Below are positions 1 through 10,606 of a stretch of 64,000 nucleotides of DNA, piece by piece. The stretch is taken from contig NZ_CP076643.1 of the NCBI RefSeq assembly GCF_019226825.1, positions 2,542,001-2,606,000 of the forward strand. Direction: 5' to 3'. Under the pieces are notes generated by a model. It was not told the origin of the DNA. It did no database searches and worked only from the letters and a program-made list of their open reading frames with translations. This DNA comes from Vibrio ostreae. GTDB taxonomy: Bacteria > Pseudomonadota > Gammaproteobacteria > Enterobacterales > Vibrionaceae. Positions within the stretch are counted from its first letter, which is position 1; each line of letters opens with the position of its first letter. Position numbers and translations under genes: made by a program.

Positions 1-1
1 T

Positions 2-1057
2 ATCTTTTTTAGTGCGTTTGCGATTCTCTTTGTTATGAGAAAGATCGCCAAACGAATCGGCTTAGTGGACAAACCGAATTCAAGAAAACTCCATCAGGGG
101 GCAGTGCCCTTGGTTGGCGGTATCTCAACTTGTATTGTTATTTCCCAGTTTCTGACTTTCCGTTCAGAGATCATTCAATACAGTGAACTGTTTGTATTCT
201 CGATTGCAGCCCTGACTTTCGTCGGCGCCCTTGATGATAAGTTTGATCTCAGCGTCAAAGTGCGTATCGCGGTACAGACGGTATTGTCGATTGTAATGAT
301 GCAAGTTACCGGGATTGAGCTGCATAGCTTAGGAAACCTGTTTGGTAATGGTGAGATCTATCTGGGTTGGTTTGGCTCAGTGGTTACCGTATTTGCGGTG
401 ATTGGCGCGATTAACGCGTTTAATATGGTAGATGGTATTGACGGGCTGTTAGGTGGGTTATCGATTGTAACCTTTGGCGCAATCGCTTTACTGCTTAATG
501 TCGACAGCCAACACGGGCTCGCTTACCTGTGTGTGGTGTTTATCACCGCGATGCTGCCGTACATTTTTATGAACCTGGGTATTTTAGGGCGCGAACGTAA
601 AGTCTTTATGGGTGATGCCGGCAGTATGATGATCGGCTTTACCGTTATCTGGTTACTGTTAGGCTCAAGCCAGATGGGCACTCACCCGTTAATGCGTCCG
701 GTTACCGCGTTATGGCTGATCGCAGTGCCGCTGATGGACATGGCCGCTATCATGCTGCGCCGGATTAAACGCGGAGATTCACCGTTTAAGCCAGACCGCG
801 AGCACCTGCACCACATCTTCCAACGCTTGGGGTTAAGCTCACGGCAAACGCTGGTCGCCATTTGCGCCATTGCGATGTGTTTTGCCGCGTTTGGTTTGTA
901 TGGTGAAGCCGCTCAAATTAGCGAAGCCACGATGCTATATACCTTTATTGCTTGTTTCCTGATTTACGCGACTTTGCTGACTTATGTATGGAGAATTACG
1001 TCATTCCTGCGAAAGTTCAAAGTCGCACGTCCAGGTGAGAAAGTATCTGCTGATTAG
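2..1057 (+). CDS. wecA: WecA, undecaprenyl-phosphate GlcNAc-1-phosphate transferase (5' truncated by window)
   Basis: This membrane enzyme transfers a HexNAc-1-phosphate from UDP-sugar to undecaprenyl phosphate and starts O-antigen or enterobacterial-common-antigen-type repeat units. The reading frame is open from base 2, and residues before the first ATG at 35 look like a transmembrane helix, so the true start lies upstream of the window. Counting from that ATG, the family motifs are visible: Asp67-Asp68 in the DDK loop, NMVDGIDG at 130-137, MGDAGS at 192-197 and the HLHH signature at 257-260 that marks the WecA branch. It converges with the O-antigen operon, which matches a role as its initiating transferase. 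Confidence 0.95.
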   Translation: MFFSAFAILFVMRKIAKRIGLVDKPNSRKLHQGAVPLVGGISTCIVISQFLTFRSEIIQYSELFVFSIAALTFVGALDDKFDLSVKVRIAVQTVLSIVMMQVTGIELHSLGNLFGNGEIYLGWFGSVVTVFAVIGAINAFNMVDGIDGLLGGLSIVTFGAIALLLNVDSQHGLAYLCVVFITAMLPYIFMNLGILGRERKVFMGDAGSMMIGFTVIWLLLGSSQMGTHPLMRPVTALWLIAVPLMDMAAIMLRRIKRGDSPFKPDREHLHHIFQRLGLSSRQTLVAICAIAMCFAAFGLYGEAAQISEATMLYTFIACFLIYATLLTYVWRITSFLRKFKVARPGEKVSAD

Positions 1058-1073
1058 AAAAACTGGGAATTAT

Positions 1074-1110
1074 AAAAAAAGGTAAGCAGATTAGATTGCT
1101 TACCTTTTTT
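1074..1110. terminator. Bidirectional rho-independent terminator between wecA and the O-antigen operon
   Basis: The 8-bp arms GGTAAGCA (1081-1088) and TGCTTACC (1097-1104) are perfectly complementary. They are flanked by seven A on the left and six T on the right, so the hairpin can stop transcripts from both directions. It sits between convergent wecA and the last gene of the minus-strand operon. Confidence 0.9.
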
Positions 1111-1195
1111 ATAGCTATATTTCAACAAAAAATAATTACGTAGTAACTAAAAATGTTAAATCGACAATGTAAAAATAACGTATATTATTTAATAT

Positions 1196-2014
1196 TTACC
1201 TTAAGTAATTGTATGCTATTCTTTTTAAAAAAGATGGGCTCAATCGTAGGGCAAATAATGAAATAGTATAAAACCAATTTAAAAAATTATGTCTTCTAAG
1301 CTTTTTCATAGCATAAAACCTAGATAGAAGATCATTTTTAGCTTTAGTTAATCCCCTTCTAGAATGAAATTTTTCATCAACTCTAAATCTTAGAAGTGGA
1401 AGATCTAAGTTCGCAAACACGTATCCTTTACTCATCAAATCAACCCACAAAAAGTAATCTTGTGTATTTTTTAATTCTGAATTGTATTTGAGGTCGCATA
1501 TAGATAAATGAGATAAATTAAACATCACTGTAGGATGATTAAATGGACATCTTTTTATAATGTTATCACTCAAATCTTTATGACTAGTTGGCATCTTTTT
1601 ATAGAATTTTTTATTGTTGGCTCCAAATTCAATAACACTTGTGCCCAAAACTGAAACATTATTATTGTTTCTAAAATACTCAACCTGTTTAGTTATTCGG
1701 TGTGGTTCGCAAACATCATCAGCGTCCATTCTGGCCAAATAAGAAAAACTACCAAGTTTAAAAACCCTACTAATTATGTCATTCAATTGAAATGCTAATC
1801 CTAAGTTTTTTTCAAAAAACTTTATATGAAAATTATCTTTTTCCTCGTATTCAGTCAGTAAACTTCTAAGTTCTTTACTGATATTCCCATCTACATTAAG
1901 GAATATATCTATACTTTTATAATCTTGGTTATATAAACTATCCAGGCTTTCCTTAACATATTCAGGCTTATCTTTCGTGTATACTGATATAGCAACTGCT
2001 ACTCTTTCAATCAT
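1196..2014 (-). CDS. Family 2 glycosyltransferase
   Basis: A 272-residue GT-A glycosyltransferase, probably adding one sugar to the O-antigen repeat unit at the cytoplasmic face. It opens with the usual nucleotide-binding strand (AVAISVYTK), followed by the YVKESLDSLYNQ helix typical of GT2 proteins and an ARMDADD segment containing the metal-binding DxD. No transmembrane helix is evident. The start overlaps the stop of the upstream glycosyltransferase by 4 bases, indicating translational coupling. It is the last gene of the operon. The DNA is very AT-rich, like its neighbours and unlike the housekeeping genes further right. Donor and acceptor cannot be told from sequence. Confidence 0.85.
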   Translation of the reverse strand: MIERVAVAISVYTKDKPEYVKESLDSLYNQDYKSIDIFLNVDGNISKELRSLLTEYEEKDNFHIKFFEKNLGLAFQLNDIISRVFKLGSFSYLARMDADDVCEPHRITKQVEYFRNNNNVSVLGTSVIEFGANNKKFYKKMPTSHKDLSDNIIKRCPFNHPTVMFNLSHLSICDLKYNSELKNTQDYFLWVDLMSKGYVFANLDLPLLRFRVDEKFHSRRGLTKAKNDLLSRFYAMKKLRRHNFLNWFYTISLFALRLSPSFLKRIAYNYLR

Positions 2015-3123
2015 CGAATTCCGCCTTTATAAATTTCTTGATACTTACGAGACATTACTTCCGCGCTAAGGCATTCGTCGATGAGTTCTAATGAAGAAGA
2101 GTGCATCGAGCTATAGTCTTGGTTGGAAACTAAAGTCATTTCTTCGGAACATCCATTACCCAACCTGTAAAGAGAACCAATATTGTAGCCAAGATCAAAA
2201 AACTCTTTATGCGGTTCTATATCTGACAAGACCACTGGAAGCCCGCAGGCTAAGCTTTCTAATACAGTATTAGGAAAACCTTCGGCCTTTGAAGCAGAGA
2301 TAAAAAAATCACTAGCATTAAGATAATCATATACATTTGGAACGCGTCCAATGACTCTAACGTTTGAACTACTATATTTATTACAAGTCTCTGCTAAAGG
2401 ACCATCACCTACAAAAATCAACATAGCATCAGATTTTGTTTCATTATACTCTGAAAAACTTCTAATTACGGATTCTGGGTCTTTCCTAGAACTTAAATGA
2501 CCTACAGATATCCATATCGTTTTATCTTTTGGCAAACCTAATTGACTACGAAGGCTCATCTTACTATCTTTAAAATAGAATTTCGTAGTATCTACACCAT
2601 TTAATATAGTCCTAGTATTAGTAATCCCAAAATATTCCGACAAATTATCACAAACACCATTGGAGACACCAACTACTAAGTTCATTTTACGAAGACTACG
2701 TGAATGAATCAAAGAAAGATATCGACCTAAAATCTTCCCATAAGTCATGGGATAATCAAGTTGTGGATAGTTCCTTAACGTCGCTATTTTAAGTGAATCC
2801 ACGTCGGTCCCAGACACTAATTTATCAGATCTGACGCCTTGTGAATGTATAATATCTGGTTTGAATTCTCTCACAAGCCTTTCGAATCGACGCTTCATTA
2901 GAAAAAGTCCCGCTACTCTCGTAAGACCAAGACACATAACCTCTATATTATTAGATATAAATTCAGTTTTCAGACTGTCTTTACTTTCATAAGACAACGT
3001 GCAAACTATGACTCTATAGTCTGAACTAGGCAAGTTTTTAACTATGTTAAACAACTGATTTGTGGGGCCACTTCTTTTCAATGTGGAACAAACATAAAGT
3101 ATATTTTTCAAACCCAACTCCAA
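2011..3123 (-). CDS. Family 4 glycosyltransferase
   Basis: A 370-residue GT-B glycosyltransferase for the O-antigen repeat unit. The N-terminal domain begins NILYVCSTLKRSGPTNQL, resembling the acceptor domain of GT4 enzymes. The C-terminal domain carries the donor-binding region with SVGHLSSRKDPE and the EX7E motif in EGFPNTVLESLACGLPVV. It overlaps the downstream GT2 gene by 4 bases and lies 1 base from the acyltransferase gene upstream, so it is part of one tightly packed transcript. Sugar specificity is not predictable. Base composition is AT-rich, consistent with a horizontally exchanged serotype cassette. Confidence 0.87.
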   Translation of the reverse strand: MELGLKNILYVCSTLKRSGPTNQLFNIVKNLPSSDYRVIVCTLSYESKDSLKTEFISNNIEVMCLGLTRVAGLFLMKRRFERLVREFKPDIIHSQGVRSDKLVSGTDVDSLKIATLRNYPQLDYPMTYGKILGRYLSLIHSRSLRKMNLVVGVSNGVCDNLSEYFGITNTRTILNGVDTTKFYFKDSKMSLRSQLGLPKDKTIWISVGHLSSRKDPESVIRSFSEYNETKSDAMLIFVGDGPLAETCNKYSSSNVRVIGRVPNVYDYLNASDFFISASKAEGFPNTVLESLACGLPVVLSDIEPHKEFFDLGYNIGSLYRLGNGCSEEMTLVSNQDYSSMHSSSLELIDECLSAEVMSRKYQEIYKGGIR

Positions 3124-3124
3124 A

Positions 3125-4165
3125 CTATAAATTATTAAATTTTAAACGTATCACTTTATTTCTTAGAAAGTCGACATAACTTGAATTCTCGACATAGTTA
3201 TAAGTTAGTATTGATACAAAATAAACACTGCAAGACATCAAAACTAAAACAGATAACTCTCCTAAACCCGTAAGGTCGTTACCAAACATGTAGACGAAAA
3301 CATGCAATATAAGAACATGGCTTAAATAGGTCGAATAGGATATATCACCAAGCTTAACTAAAAATCTTACAACGAAATTTTTTTTATCTAAAATAGGCTC
3401 TATCAGTATAAATCCGAGAACCAAAAAAGTCGCAGAAAGCGTTTTTTGAACAAAACCATAACCGAAAAAAGAAGAGATAACAAAAAAAGCAAGAACAATA
3501 AAAAAAAATCCTGTCCTATAGTTAAAAAACGGTATATTAGTATATTTACTTATAAAAAGACCCACGAAAATACCAAATATAAACTGCCACAACTTGATAC
3601 TATTTAAAACATAAAAAATGACATCAACCTGACTAGGGATAACAAGTGGAAGGAAAAATATTATTATGCAGCATAAAAACAAAGCCTTATTATTCCCCCA
3701 AAACAGACATACCGACAATATTAGATAGAACATCATTTCAAAATTAAGAGTCCAACCAACCGTTAACAATGGGTATACTCCTAAACCGGTAGGATTTTGG
3801 TGTGGAATAAAAAACAAAGAAAGAACAAGTGATTCTAATGTAAATACTCTTTCACTCAAACCTGAAGGTATCAGCAGTATTAAAAATACGAAAGAAAATG
3901 TATAGAACCAATATGCCGGAAAAATTCTAAACAACCTTTTAACAAAAAATATTACCGGAGAGGTATTTGAGTTACTGTTAATTGAACTATACATAACAAA
4001 GCCGCTAAGAACAAAAAAGACATCAACACCAAACCCACCACGATAAGAGAAAAACTCTCCCAAAAAGCTATTATAATTGAAATTGTAAAACACTTGCATA
4101 AAGTGATGATAGACAACTAACCATGCTGCAAGTGCCCGAAGAATCTGTAATGATTGTAATTTCAA
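3125..4165 (-). CDS. Acyltransferase family 3 membrane protein (probable O-acetyltransferase)
   Basis: A 346-residue polytopic protein of the acyltransferase-3 (OafA/NodX-like) family, which moves acetyl groups onto surface polysaccharides. The N-terminus shows the family signature: LQSLQILRALAAWLVVYHHF, with the conserved Arg and the His pair in the first transmembrane segment. It is followed by about ten hydrophobic segments and the FGVDVFFVLSGFVM motif of helix 2. The length fits the single-domain form without a periplasmic SGNH domain. It lies between wzy and a GT4 gene, so the natural inference is O-acetylation of the O-antigen. Confidence 0.9.
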   Translation of the reverse strand: MKLQSLQILRALAAWLVVYHHFMQVFYNFNYNSFLGEFFSYRGGFGVDVFFVLSGFVMYSSINSNSNTSPVIFFVKRLFRIFPAYWFYTFSFVFLILLIPSGLSERVFTLESLVLSLFFIPHQNPTGLGVYPLLTVGWTLNFEMMFYLILSVCLFWGNNKALFLCCIIIFFLPLVIPSQVDVIFYVLNSIKLWQFIFGIFVGLFISKYTNIPFFNYRTGFFFIVLAFFVISSFFGYGFVQKTLSATFLVLGFILIEPILDKKNFVVRFLVKLGDISYSTYLSHVLILHVFVYMFGNDLTGLGELSVLVLMSCSVYFVSILTYNYVENSSYVDFLRNKVIRLKFNNL

Positions 4166-4191
4166 AATTTAATCCCTAACAGAGACACTGT

Positions 4192-5298
4192 TCAAAATAA
4201 AGAAAAATCATAGCTATTAAAAGCATTTCTCGAGTAGAGATTTAATCCCAAAGTCAAAGTATATATAATTATAACCGCTAGACTTGCGAAAAACCTCAAA
4301 CTATAAGATTGCAATCTATATATAAAATATGGGACTGCAATAATCTCCACTACAAAAAACATAGATGCTACCCTACCTGCTAAGACAGAATAATCTCGGA
4401 GACCAAATATCCAGACAACAGCGCAAAACAAAGAGTATACAATTATTCTTAGTAATCCATCTTGGTTTATCTCACTCTCTTTGAAAAAAATACAAAACAT
4501 AAGAAATATGCCTAAGTATTTTATAGACACCGGATTAAATAAAGGAAGAGGACTAGCATAACCACCAGTATCAAAAATATACTTATAGGCCTTGGCACTT
4601 AGCATCTCTCCCAACGGCAATACATCCAAATTAAGAAAAATATAATTTGACAAATAGGGACCTAAAAAAACACCAATAAGAGCCAAAAAACAAAAAACAA
4701 TTTTTCTAAACTTTAATCTAGATAAAAACAATGGAATCAGTGAAAAAACTGCCGTAAAGTGAAACAACGATGCTAGAGTAAATAACGCTATCCTAGAGTA
4801 ATACCTTACATCATAAAATAATATAAATAATAGAAATACGAACCCGTAGGATACAGCAGCTCTTATCTGATTTAATTCCCTAAACCAATAAGCGTGAGAG
4901 ATAACAATTATAATGCTCAATGAAATATATGGTGATTTCTTATAAATACCAAAAAAGTAACACCCACACGATAATAAAATTACCGAAGCATAAAGATAAT
5001 TAACATCATTCGTCATCCAGGCGACAGAGTTCATTAACAACTCAAAACCTAGATCAACACTCTCAGGAACATAGCCGTAAGTGTTCAACATTAGAAAATA
5101 TTCTTGATAACTGATATCATCGCTACCAAAGCCTGAATTTCTCCAACCACCAAACACTATGATAAAAAACAAAGGAAAAATCACGATGCCCAATTTGTAA
5201 TAACTCGAATTACAGGGTGAAATTTCTTGGGATATCATCATTTCATAGAAAGAAAGTACACATAATGCGGAAAAAACAATAATAAAAAAGTATAACAT
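4192..5298 (-). CDS. wzy: Probable O-antigen polymerase, EpsG/Wzy type
   Basis: A 368-residue protein made almost entirely of transmembrane helices. It resembles the EpsG branch of polymerases: GGWRNSGFGSDDISYQEYF near residues 50-68, a loop with ELNQIRAAVSYG near the middle, and SLFHFTAVFSLIP after it. These match the conserved Arg/Asp/Tyr, Arg-Gln-like and His positions of that family. The operon also encodes a Wzx flippase and a Wzz chain-length regulator, so a Wzy polymerase is expected and this is the only unassigned candidate. Polymerases are poorly conserved, so the call rests on both topology and context. Confidence 0.8.
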   Translation of the reverse strand: MLYFFIIVFSALCVLSFYEMMISQEISPCNSSYYKLGIVIFPLFFIIVFGGWRNSGFGSDDISYQEYFLMLNTYGYVPESVDLGFELLMNSVAWMTNDVNYLYASVILLSCGCYFFGIYKKSPYISLSIIIVISHAYWFRELNQIRAAVSYGFVFLLFILFYDVRYYSRIALFTLASLFHFTAVFSLIPLFLSRLKFRKIVFCFLALIGVFLGPYLSNYIFLNLDVLPLGEMLSAKAYKYIFDTGGYASPLPLFNPVSIKYLGIFLMFCIFFKESEINQDGLLRIIVYSLFCAVVWIFGLRDYSVLAGRVASMFFVVEIIAVPYFIYRLQSYSLRFFASLAVIIIYTLTLGLNLYSRNAFNSYDFSLF

Positions 5299-5307
5299 AA
5301 GATATAT

Positions 5308-6777
5308 TTACTCTTTATATTTAAATGATGTATATTTATAATATAGAGATTCGTATATCTTAGCTCTTTCCAGACTAATAAAGTTATTGAAGTTAATGTT
5401 TTTATTCTTATTTGGAATTAATCCACGAATATTATATTTCTCTACGAATATAGACAACGAGGCCAACCAAGCCATTTTCTCATCCAATCGGTCTACTTTA
5501 TTTCTCTGATCTGATCTCCAGTTGTCACACCAATACTTTAAAGCTTTTTCATTAAATATGTTCAAACTTTGCAGACAACCGTTTGAGATTCTTTCTAAGA
5601 TGAACTCTCTATTGTCATTCCTTAACCAATTACCATAATTATGATGTATCTTACTAAAGTTATCTAATGGGGCCGAATTCTGATCATTATACAATTTACC
5701 ATTTCTTGCCCAAGGTATAGTTAAAAGCTCCTTAGAGACCTTATATAGAAGTTTTTCATAAACAAGATTATTCCTGTTATTAAAGTCTAAAGACCAAATA
5801 AAACCAAATACTTCTGGTGCTGAAAACATCTGATATAAAGGTATATTTTCATCGATAACAGACATACAAGAGTTTAATTGTCTCCTCATATAATGCATTT
5901 GCATTTCCATTTCTCTATAACTGAGTTCAGTTCTTTCTGGGAAACGCTGCCTATAGTTTTTAGCATCCGACATTAATTGTTTTAAAGCCCATCTCTCAAT
6001 ATCTTTAGACATAAATGCATAATGATTAAGGTGATGACGAAACATATTTGGCAAATTTTTAACTTTCTTTCCAGAATACTCACCCCGGCCAATGCTATCC
6101 CCGTAACTTCCAGCTAAAACTCCGTCAATCCCCCCCAACAAAGAAACGTCTCTCATAGCATGAAGATGTACTGGAGAATATTCAGCGCCTCTTATACCCG
6201 CTGTATAGATATTATCTTTTAGTAATCTGGGAGATAAATTAAAATGCTTAAAATCCCAACCAAAATAATCGGCTATTCGTTTAGCATAAACAACATCTCG
6301 ACTGTCTTCTAAACCCCAAGTAAGCGCTGTAACCTTACCTAGGTATAATCCATCTTTTTGCATTCGGTTTAGAATTGAAGCAATTATTCGGCTATCCATA
6401 CCACCACTAAGAAGTATACCGATAGACTCCTTTCCTTTGAGCCACTTTTGCGCTTCCGCCGCCAATAACTTTATCAATTTATCGGCAACATCATCTTCAT
6501 TTAAGGATTCATTTCCATGAAAAGGTGGTTGATATTGTACAATTTTATTATTATAAAATGAACTCATCCATGGTTGTTTGGATATCCCAGAGACTAACGT
6601 TCTATCACCTATAGCGTAATTTTTCATTAATATCCCGAGGATTGACACAGGATCAATTTCATTTACATCTCGGACTTTAATTAGATCAGATATATTTCTG
6701 TAAACAGAACCACTTTCTGACACATATCTATCATGCCCTGTTATATAGTTTGATTTAAAATCTTTCATCGTTTCCAC
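5308..6777 (-). CDS. Asparagine synthetase-like protein lacking the glutaminase domain
   Basis: A 489-residue protein with the ATP-pyrophosphatase fold of asparagine synthetase B. The PP-loop SGGMDS is at residues 124-129, followed by TALTWGLEDSRD and a second conserved region with SYGDSIGRG. The N-terminal class II glutaminase domain with its Cys2 nucleophile is absent; instead there are about 115 residues I do not recognise. Such proteins adenylate a carboxyl group and pass it to an amine, so in this operon it may form an amide on a sugar acid or attach an acyl or amino-acid group. A second possible start is Met4. It overlaps the upstream glycosyltransferase gene by 23 bases. Function is inferred. 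Confidence 0.75.
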   Translation of the reverse strand: METMKDFKSNYITGHDRYVSESGSVYRNISDLIKVRDVNEIDPVSILGILMKNYAIGDRTLVSGISKQPWMSSFYNNKIVQYQPPFHGNESLNEDDVADKLIKLLAAEAQKWLKGKESIGILLSGGMDSRIIASILNRMQKDGLYLGKVTALTWGLEDSRDVVYAKRIADYFGWDFKHFNLSPRLLKDNIYTAGIRGAEYSPVHLHAMRDVSLLGGIDGVLAGSYGDSIGRGEYSGKKVKNLPNMFRHHLNHYAFMSKDIERWALKQLMSDAKNYRQRFPERTELSYREMEMQMHYMRRQLNSCMSVIDENIPLYQMFSAPEVFGFIWSLDFNNRNNLVYEKLLYKVSKELLTIPWARNGKLYNDQNSAPLDNFSKIHHNYGNWLRNDNREFILERISNGCLQSLNIFNEKALKYWCDNWRSDQRNKVDRLDEKMAWLASLSIFVEKYNIRGLIPNKNKNINFNNFISLERAKIYESLYYKYTSFKYKE

Positions 6778-8035
6778 TCTCTAAAACTGGAAGTGTTTGC
6801 TTTTCTTTTAATTTATTTGGAGACAACTTCCAAACGATTTTCGAATAAATACGACTAAATTCATAGAGTGATTTTGAAAAACTACTGAATTTATAGCTTG
6901 GCATGTTAACGGAACTCAACTCATTCATAGATGAAACACTATTTTCAATCAAATATCTTTCGACACAATCTATATGCTTCTGCCTGATAATATTAATAGA
7001 TTCGAAATCTAACGAAAAATACATTTTGATTACATCGAATAGCTTCTCTTTATTTGCATCTAATCCTATACGACCATATTGCCTATCAGAAACGTTATAA
7101 AAATATCCGTAGCAATCGGCCTCGTTTGAATTGTCTATAGTTGCTATAGATGGAACACCTAGTGCAGATGCTTGTACGATTGCCGTTCCTGTACCAATAA
7201 ATAAATCGTATAAAGAAACTATATTGTCAAATTGAGAATAATCAAAACTTCCTTTTAGGGTTACGTATTTTTCAACTTTATATTCTTGAATTAGATTTTT
7301 TATTTTTCCATAGCAGGGTCCGTCACCATAAATATCCAAACTTACGTTATAACCTTGCTCTAATAATTTTTTTATCACGTTAATAAGTTGGAGGTTATAT
7401 GTTTTGAAAGCAACCAAACGCCCGACTGCACAAATATTTACGTCGTTTTTATTTGTCTCAATTTTTTCTATTACATTTTTTTTATCAATAACACCGATAC
7501 TAAATGTACTAGCAGATGAAAAATCTTCCCCCGTATGCTTTTCATATAGTTTAATATTATCTTCACTAAACATCATCAAAAGCCTTTTAGGCAAAAATTC
7601 CAACACAAACTTTCTATTAATTTTTTCAAAATATGGAATTTTAGTCCCACCCCATAAGTAATGAACATAGTGATAGAAACCTACAGATATCGGCTTTATT
7701 GAATTGGTAATATTTGTTAAACGATAACCAAGCAAAGCATCTTCTCCTTGGAAGACATGAATTTGATCAACATTGTTCAACAGAATATTAGCTAGTTCAC
7801 TCTTTATCGGTGAAGTTAATTTAAAATATTTTGCCACTCTGGGAAAAACAAACAGATCATCATAACTAACAATTTCACCATATTGAGTAAATTCGTCTAA
7901 AAGCTCTTTATTACTTTTCTCAGGGTATTGTAATAGTAATTTGGTTGTTAACCCAAGCTTAGAACGATGCTTAGCTATTCTTACGAAAAAGGTCTCTATT
8001 CCACCAATGCCTAATGCACCATATATAAGCAACAT
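6755..8035 (-). CDS. Family 4-like glycosyltransferase
   Basis: A 426-residue GT-B protein. The N-terminus LLIYGALGIGGIETFFVRIAK carries the Gly-rich G-x-G-G-x-E-x-F segment typical of GT4 acceptor domains. The second domain begins at VNICAVGRLVAFK and contains the IYGDGP donor strand. The usual EX7E motif is degenerate here (TGTAIVQASALGVPSIA), with threonine or alanine at the expected glutamate positions, so the enzyme may be a divergent retaining transferase. It lies between wzx and the asparagine-synthetase-like gene and overlaps the latter by 23 bases. Donor sugar unknown. Confidence 0.78.
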   Translation of the reverse strand: MLLIYGALGIGGIETFFVRIAKHRSKLGLTTKLLLQYPEKSNKELLDEFTQYGEIVSYDDLFVFPRVAKYFKLTSPIKSELANILLNNVDQIHVFQGEDALLGYRLTNITNSIKPISVGFYHYVHYLWGGTKIPYFEKINRKFVLEFLPKRLLMMFSEDNIKLYEKHTGEDFSSASTFSIGVIDKKNVIEKIETNKNDVNICAVGRLVAFKTYNLQLINVIKKLLEQGYNVSLDIYGDGPCYGKIKNLIQEYKVEKYVTLKGSFDYSQFDNIVSLYDLFIGTGTAIVQASALGVPSIATIDNSNEADCYGYFYNVSDRQYGRIGLDANKEKLFDVIKMYFSLDFESINIIRQKHIDCVERYLIENSVSSMNELSSVNMPSYKFSSFSKSLYEFSRIYSKIVWKLSPNKLKEKQTLPVLESGNDERF

Positions 8036-8051
8036 ATATATATCCTATAAC

Positions 8052-9453
8052 TTAAGAATGTTTAATATAATTAATATATTTAGACAATGTTTTCCTTGAT
8101 AATATCATCGTTAAAGATAGGCATAGCATCCATATCAACTCACTTAGTAGTCGGCTATTAGAATACAGTGCCATTACGATAGAAACAGCAATAAAAAAAA
8201 TTGTGATTGTATAATATTTAGCTCTAGGAAAAGAGAGCCAAATTAGAGAGGATATTTCCGTTCTTAAAATAAAAAGGACAAAGAATGAAATTAAACTAGC
8301 AATTGCAGCGCCATTAGCACCGTACTTGGGTATAAACAAGTAATTAAGAATGCCATTAACTAATACTGCCACGATTACAGGTACAATAGAAAGCCAAGAT
8401 TTACGTTTAATTCCAATACCGATTTTTGTTGACTCAGAAAAAAAGCTTTAATATAGGCCCACCGATCAAAAGCAAAAATATCGTTTCAACCTTTTTTAAC
8501 TCTTCCGGTAAAACCAATGGAATAATCCATGAAAAAACACCAGATAATGACCATAAGCATAAGATAGCAATAAATACTAAGTCCATACTATTGGTGAACT
8601 TCACTAGTCCTGTTTTTTCTGCCACCCATTTGTAAACCAATGGATTCCATATATTCAAAAAGACTGTTGAAAACAAAGCAATTATTGCCGTGAAATTGGC
8701 AGCCATGGAATAATAACCAAGCTCAGAATATGATGATAATTGCTTAATAAATACTTTATCCATAGCGGTTAATAGCCAGAATGCTAACCCACCGAGGACT
8801 AATGGCGAACCAAAACGAATCATATTGCTCGTTATTTTTCTATCAAATCCTTCACTTAAAGCATACATTAATGCGCCTTTGTTTAGGAAAAGACAAAACA
8901 ACATTGAACAAAAGTAAGACACCAGGGCACAATAAATGAGCCCTTGAAAATCAGACCTTTTAAAATAAAATACCAGTGTTAAAGTAGATAGTAACGTTAA
9001 TAACTTAGGAAGAAATAACATCACAGCATAAGAATTGACTCTTTCTTGCATTCTCAGTATGTGATTAGTCAAATGAATCCATAGACCACTAAACAAACAT
9101 ATACTGACAAATAAGTCTAGTATATCGCTTTCAATTTCAAACAGATAATGAGAATAACTTACATTTAATATTTTCGAGAATAAAATCGTTATAAAAAAAA
9201 GGCTGATTGGCACTAACACCATAGATAGGGTAAGTGAACCTTTTTTTCCACACTCGTAGTATTCTCTGACGAAAGACTGATGCAGCCCAATACTAAAAAT
9301 AACTAAAGATAAGTTCACAGCGAGTTGAAGCATAGAAAACTTACCAATATCATCAATACTAAAGTAATTTGACAAAATTGGCAGAGTGATAAATGATAAA
9401 AATGCAGTAATAGAGGGTCCTAAAAAATGTGCACCTAACTTTTTCTTATTCAC
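8052..9453 (-). pseudogene. wzx: Wzx O-antigen flippase, interrupted by a one-base frameshift
   Basis: Wzx moves the lipid-linked repeat unit across the inner membrane. The first part, translated down from 9453, begins MNKKKLGAHFLGPSITAFL and contains many transmembrane helices typical of the polysaccharide flippase family. It ends in a stop just after PILKLFF. The second part, ending at 8052, continues in another frame with the usual C-terminal block NYLFIPKYGANGAAIAS. Removing one base from the seven-A run at 8438-8444 joins the two into about 466 residues, the normal Wzx length. A sequencing indel or slippage is more likely than real gene death, because no other flippase is present in the operon. 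Confidence 0.88.
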
Positions 9454-9475
9454 ACTATATCCCTAGGGTAATAAC

Positions 9476-10606
9476 TCACAAATAATAGCTTTTAATCTCA
9501 TCACACACTCTATCAATATCATTTTTAGTAATCCCATACCATAGTGGAAGTCTTAGCAATCTTTCACTTTCACAAGTAGTAAATCTATCTTCACCTGAGA
9601 ATTTAGAAAACTTCTTGCCAGCTTCTGAACTGTGTAATGGTACATAATGAAAAACAGATTGGATATTTTTTTCTTTAAGGAATTTTATTAATCCATCTCT
9701 CTCATCAACATCTTTGACTTTAATATAAAACATATGCGCATTATGGCTGAGATGTTTTTCTATTAAAGCCAACTCGATAAATCCACTTTCCCAAAGAGAA
9801 AACAATGAATTGTAGTAATACTGCCACGACGATAATCTATCACGGTTAATCTCATCCGCATTATTAAGTTGTGCCATAAGATACGCCGATTGCAATTCGC
9901 TAGGAAGCATACTACTACCAACATCTACCCACGAATATTTATCAACCGTACCACGTAAAAATTTGCTACGGTTTGTACCTTTTTCTCTTAATATTTCCGC
10001 TCTTTCATTGAAAACTGAATCATTGATCAATAACAATCCACCTTCACCACCACTAGTATAATTTTTAGTTTCATGAAAACTAAAAGCACCTAAGTGGCCT
10101 ATGGTGCCTAAGGCACGTCCTTTGTATTTAGACATAACACCTTGAGCGGCATCTTCAATAACATATAATGAGTACTTATCTGCTATTTGCATGATCTCAT
10201 CCATTTCACAGGCTACACCGGCATAATGAACTGGAACAATAGCTTTTGTTTTACTCGTTATTGCTTGTTCAATGAGCTTTTCATCTATATTCATTGTATC
10301 TGGACGAATATCTACAAAAACAATTTTTGCACCTCTTAGAACAAAAGCATTTGCTGTACTCACAAACGTGTAACTAGGCATAATTACTTCGTCACCTGGT
10401 TGAACATCAATGAGTAAAGCAGCCAACTCTAGAGCATGAGTACATGAAGGCGTTAGGAGTGCTTTTTGACAATGAAATTTTTCCTCAAACCAAGCTTGAC
10501 AGCGCTTACCAAACTCTCCGTCACCACACAATTTGTTTTTCTCAATTGCCTCAGTGATAAAATCAATTTCTCCACCTACCTTAGGGGGAATATTAAAACT
10601 AATCAT
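9476..10606 (-). CDS. wecE: WecE, dTDP-4-amino-4,6-dideoxygalactose transaminase
   Basis: This PLP enzyme transaminates dTDP-4-keto-6-deoxyglucose to dTDP-4-amino-4,6-dideoxy-D-galactose. The 376-residue sequence follows E. coli WecE closely from what I recall: [55 protein letters not shown] and [14 protein letters not shown], with the PLP lysine at position 181. It overlaps the acetyltransferase gene by 8 bases. The same operon supplies its substrate through rmlA and rmlB. In E. coli the product is the Fuc4N of enterobacterial common antigen; here it presumably enters the O-antigen. Confidence 0.93.
   Translation of the reverse strand: MISFNIPPKVGGEIDFITEAIEKNKLCGDGEFGKRCQAWFEEKFHCQKALLTPSCTHALELAALLIDVQPGDEVIMPSYTFVSTANAFVLRGAKIVFVDIRPDTMNIDEKLIEQAITSKTKAIVPVHYAGVACEMDEIMQIADKYSLYVIEDAAQGVMSKYKGRALGTIGHLGAFSFHETKNYTSGGEGGLLLINDSVFNERAEILREKGTNRSKFLRGTVDKYSWVDVGSSMLPSELQSAYLMAQLNNADEINRDRLSSWQYYYNSLFSLWESGFIELALIEKHLSHNAHMFYIKVKDVDERDGLIKFLKEKNIQSVFHYVPLHSSEAGKKFSKFSGEDRFTTCESERLLRLPLWYGITKNDIDRVCDEIKSYYL

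Noticed and set aside
8438..8444. Phase-variable wzx switch at the A7 run.
   Set aside because: Possible, but three other genes show the same kind of defect, including lpxL, so an assembly error is favoured; kept only as an alternative.
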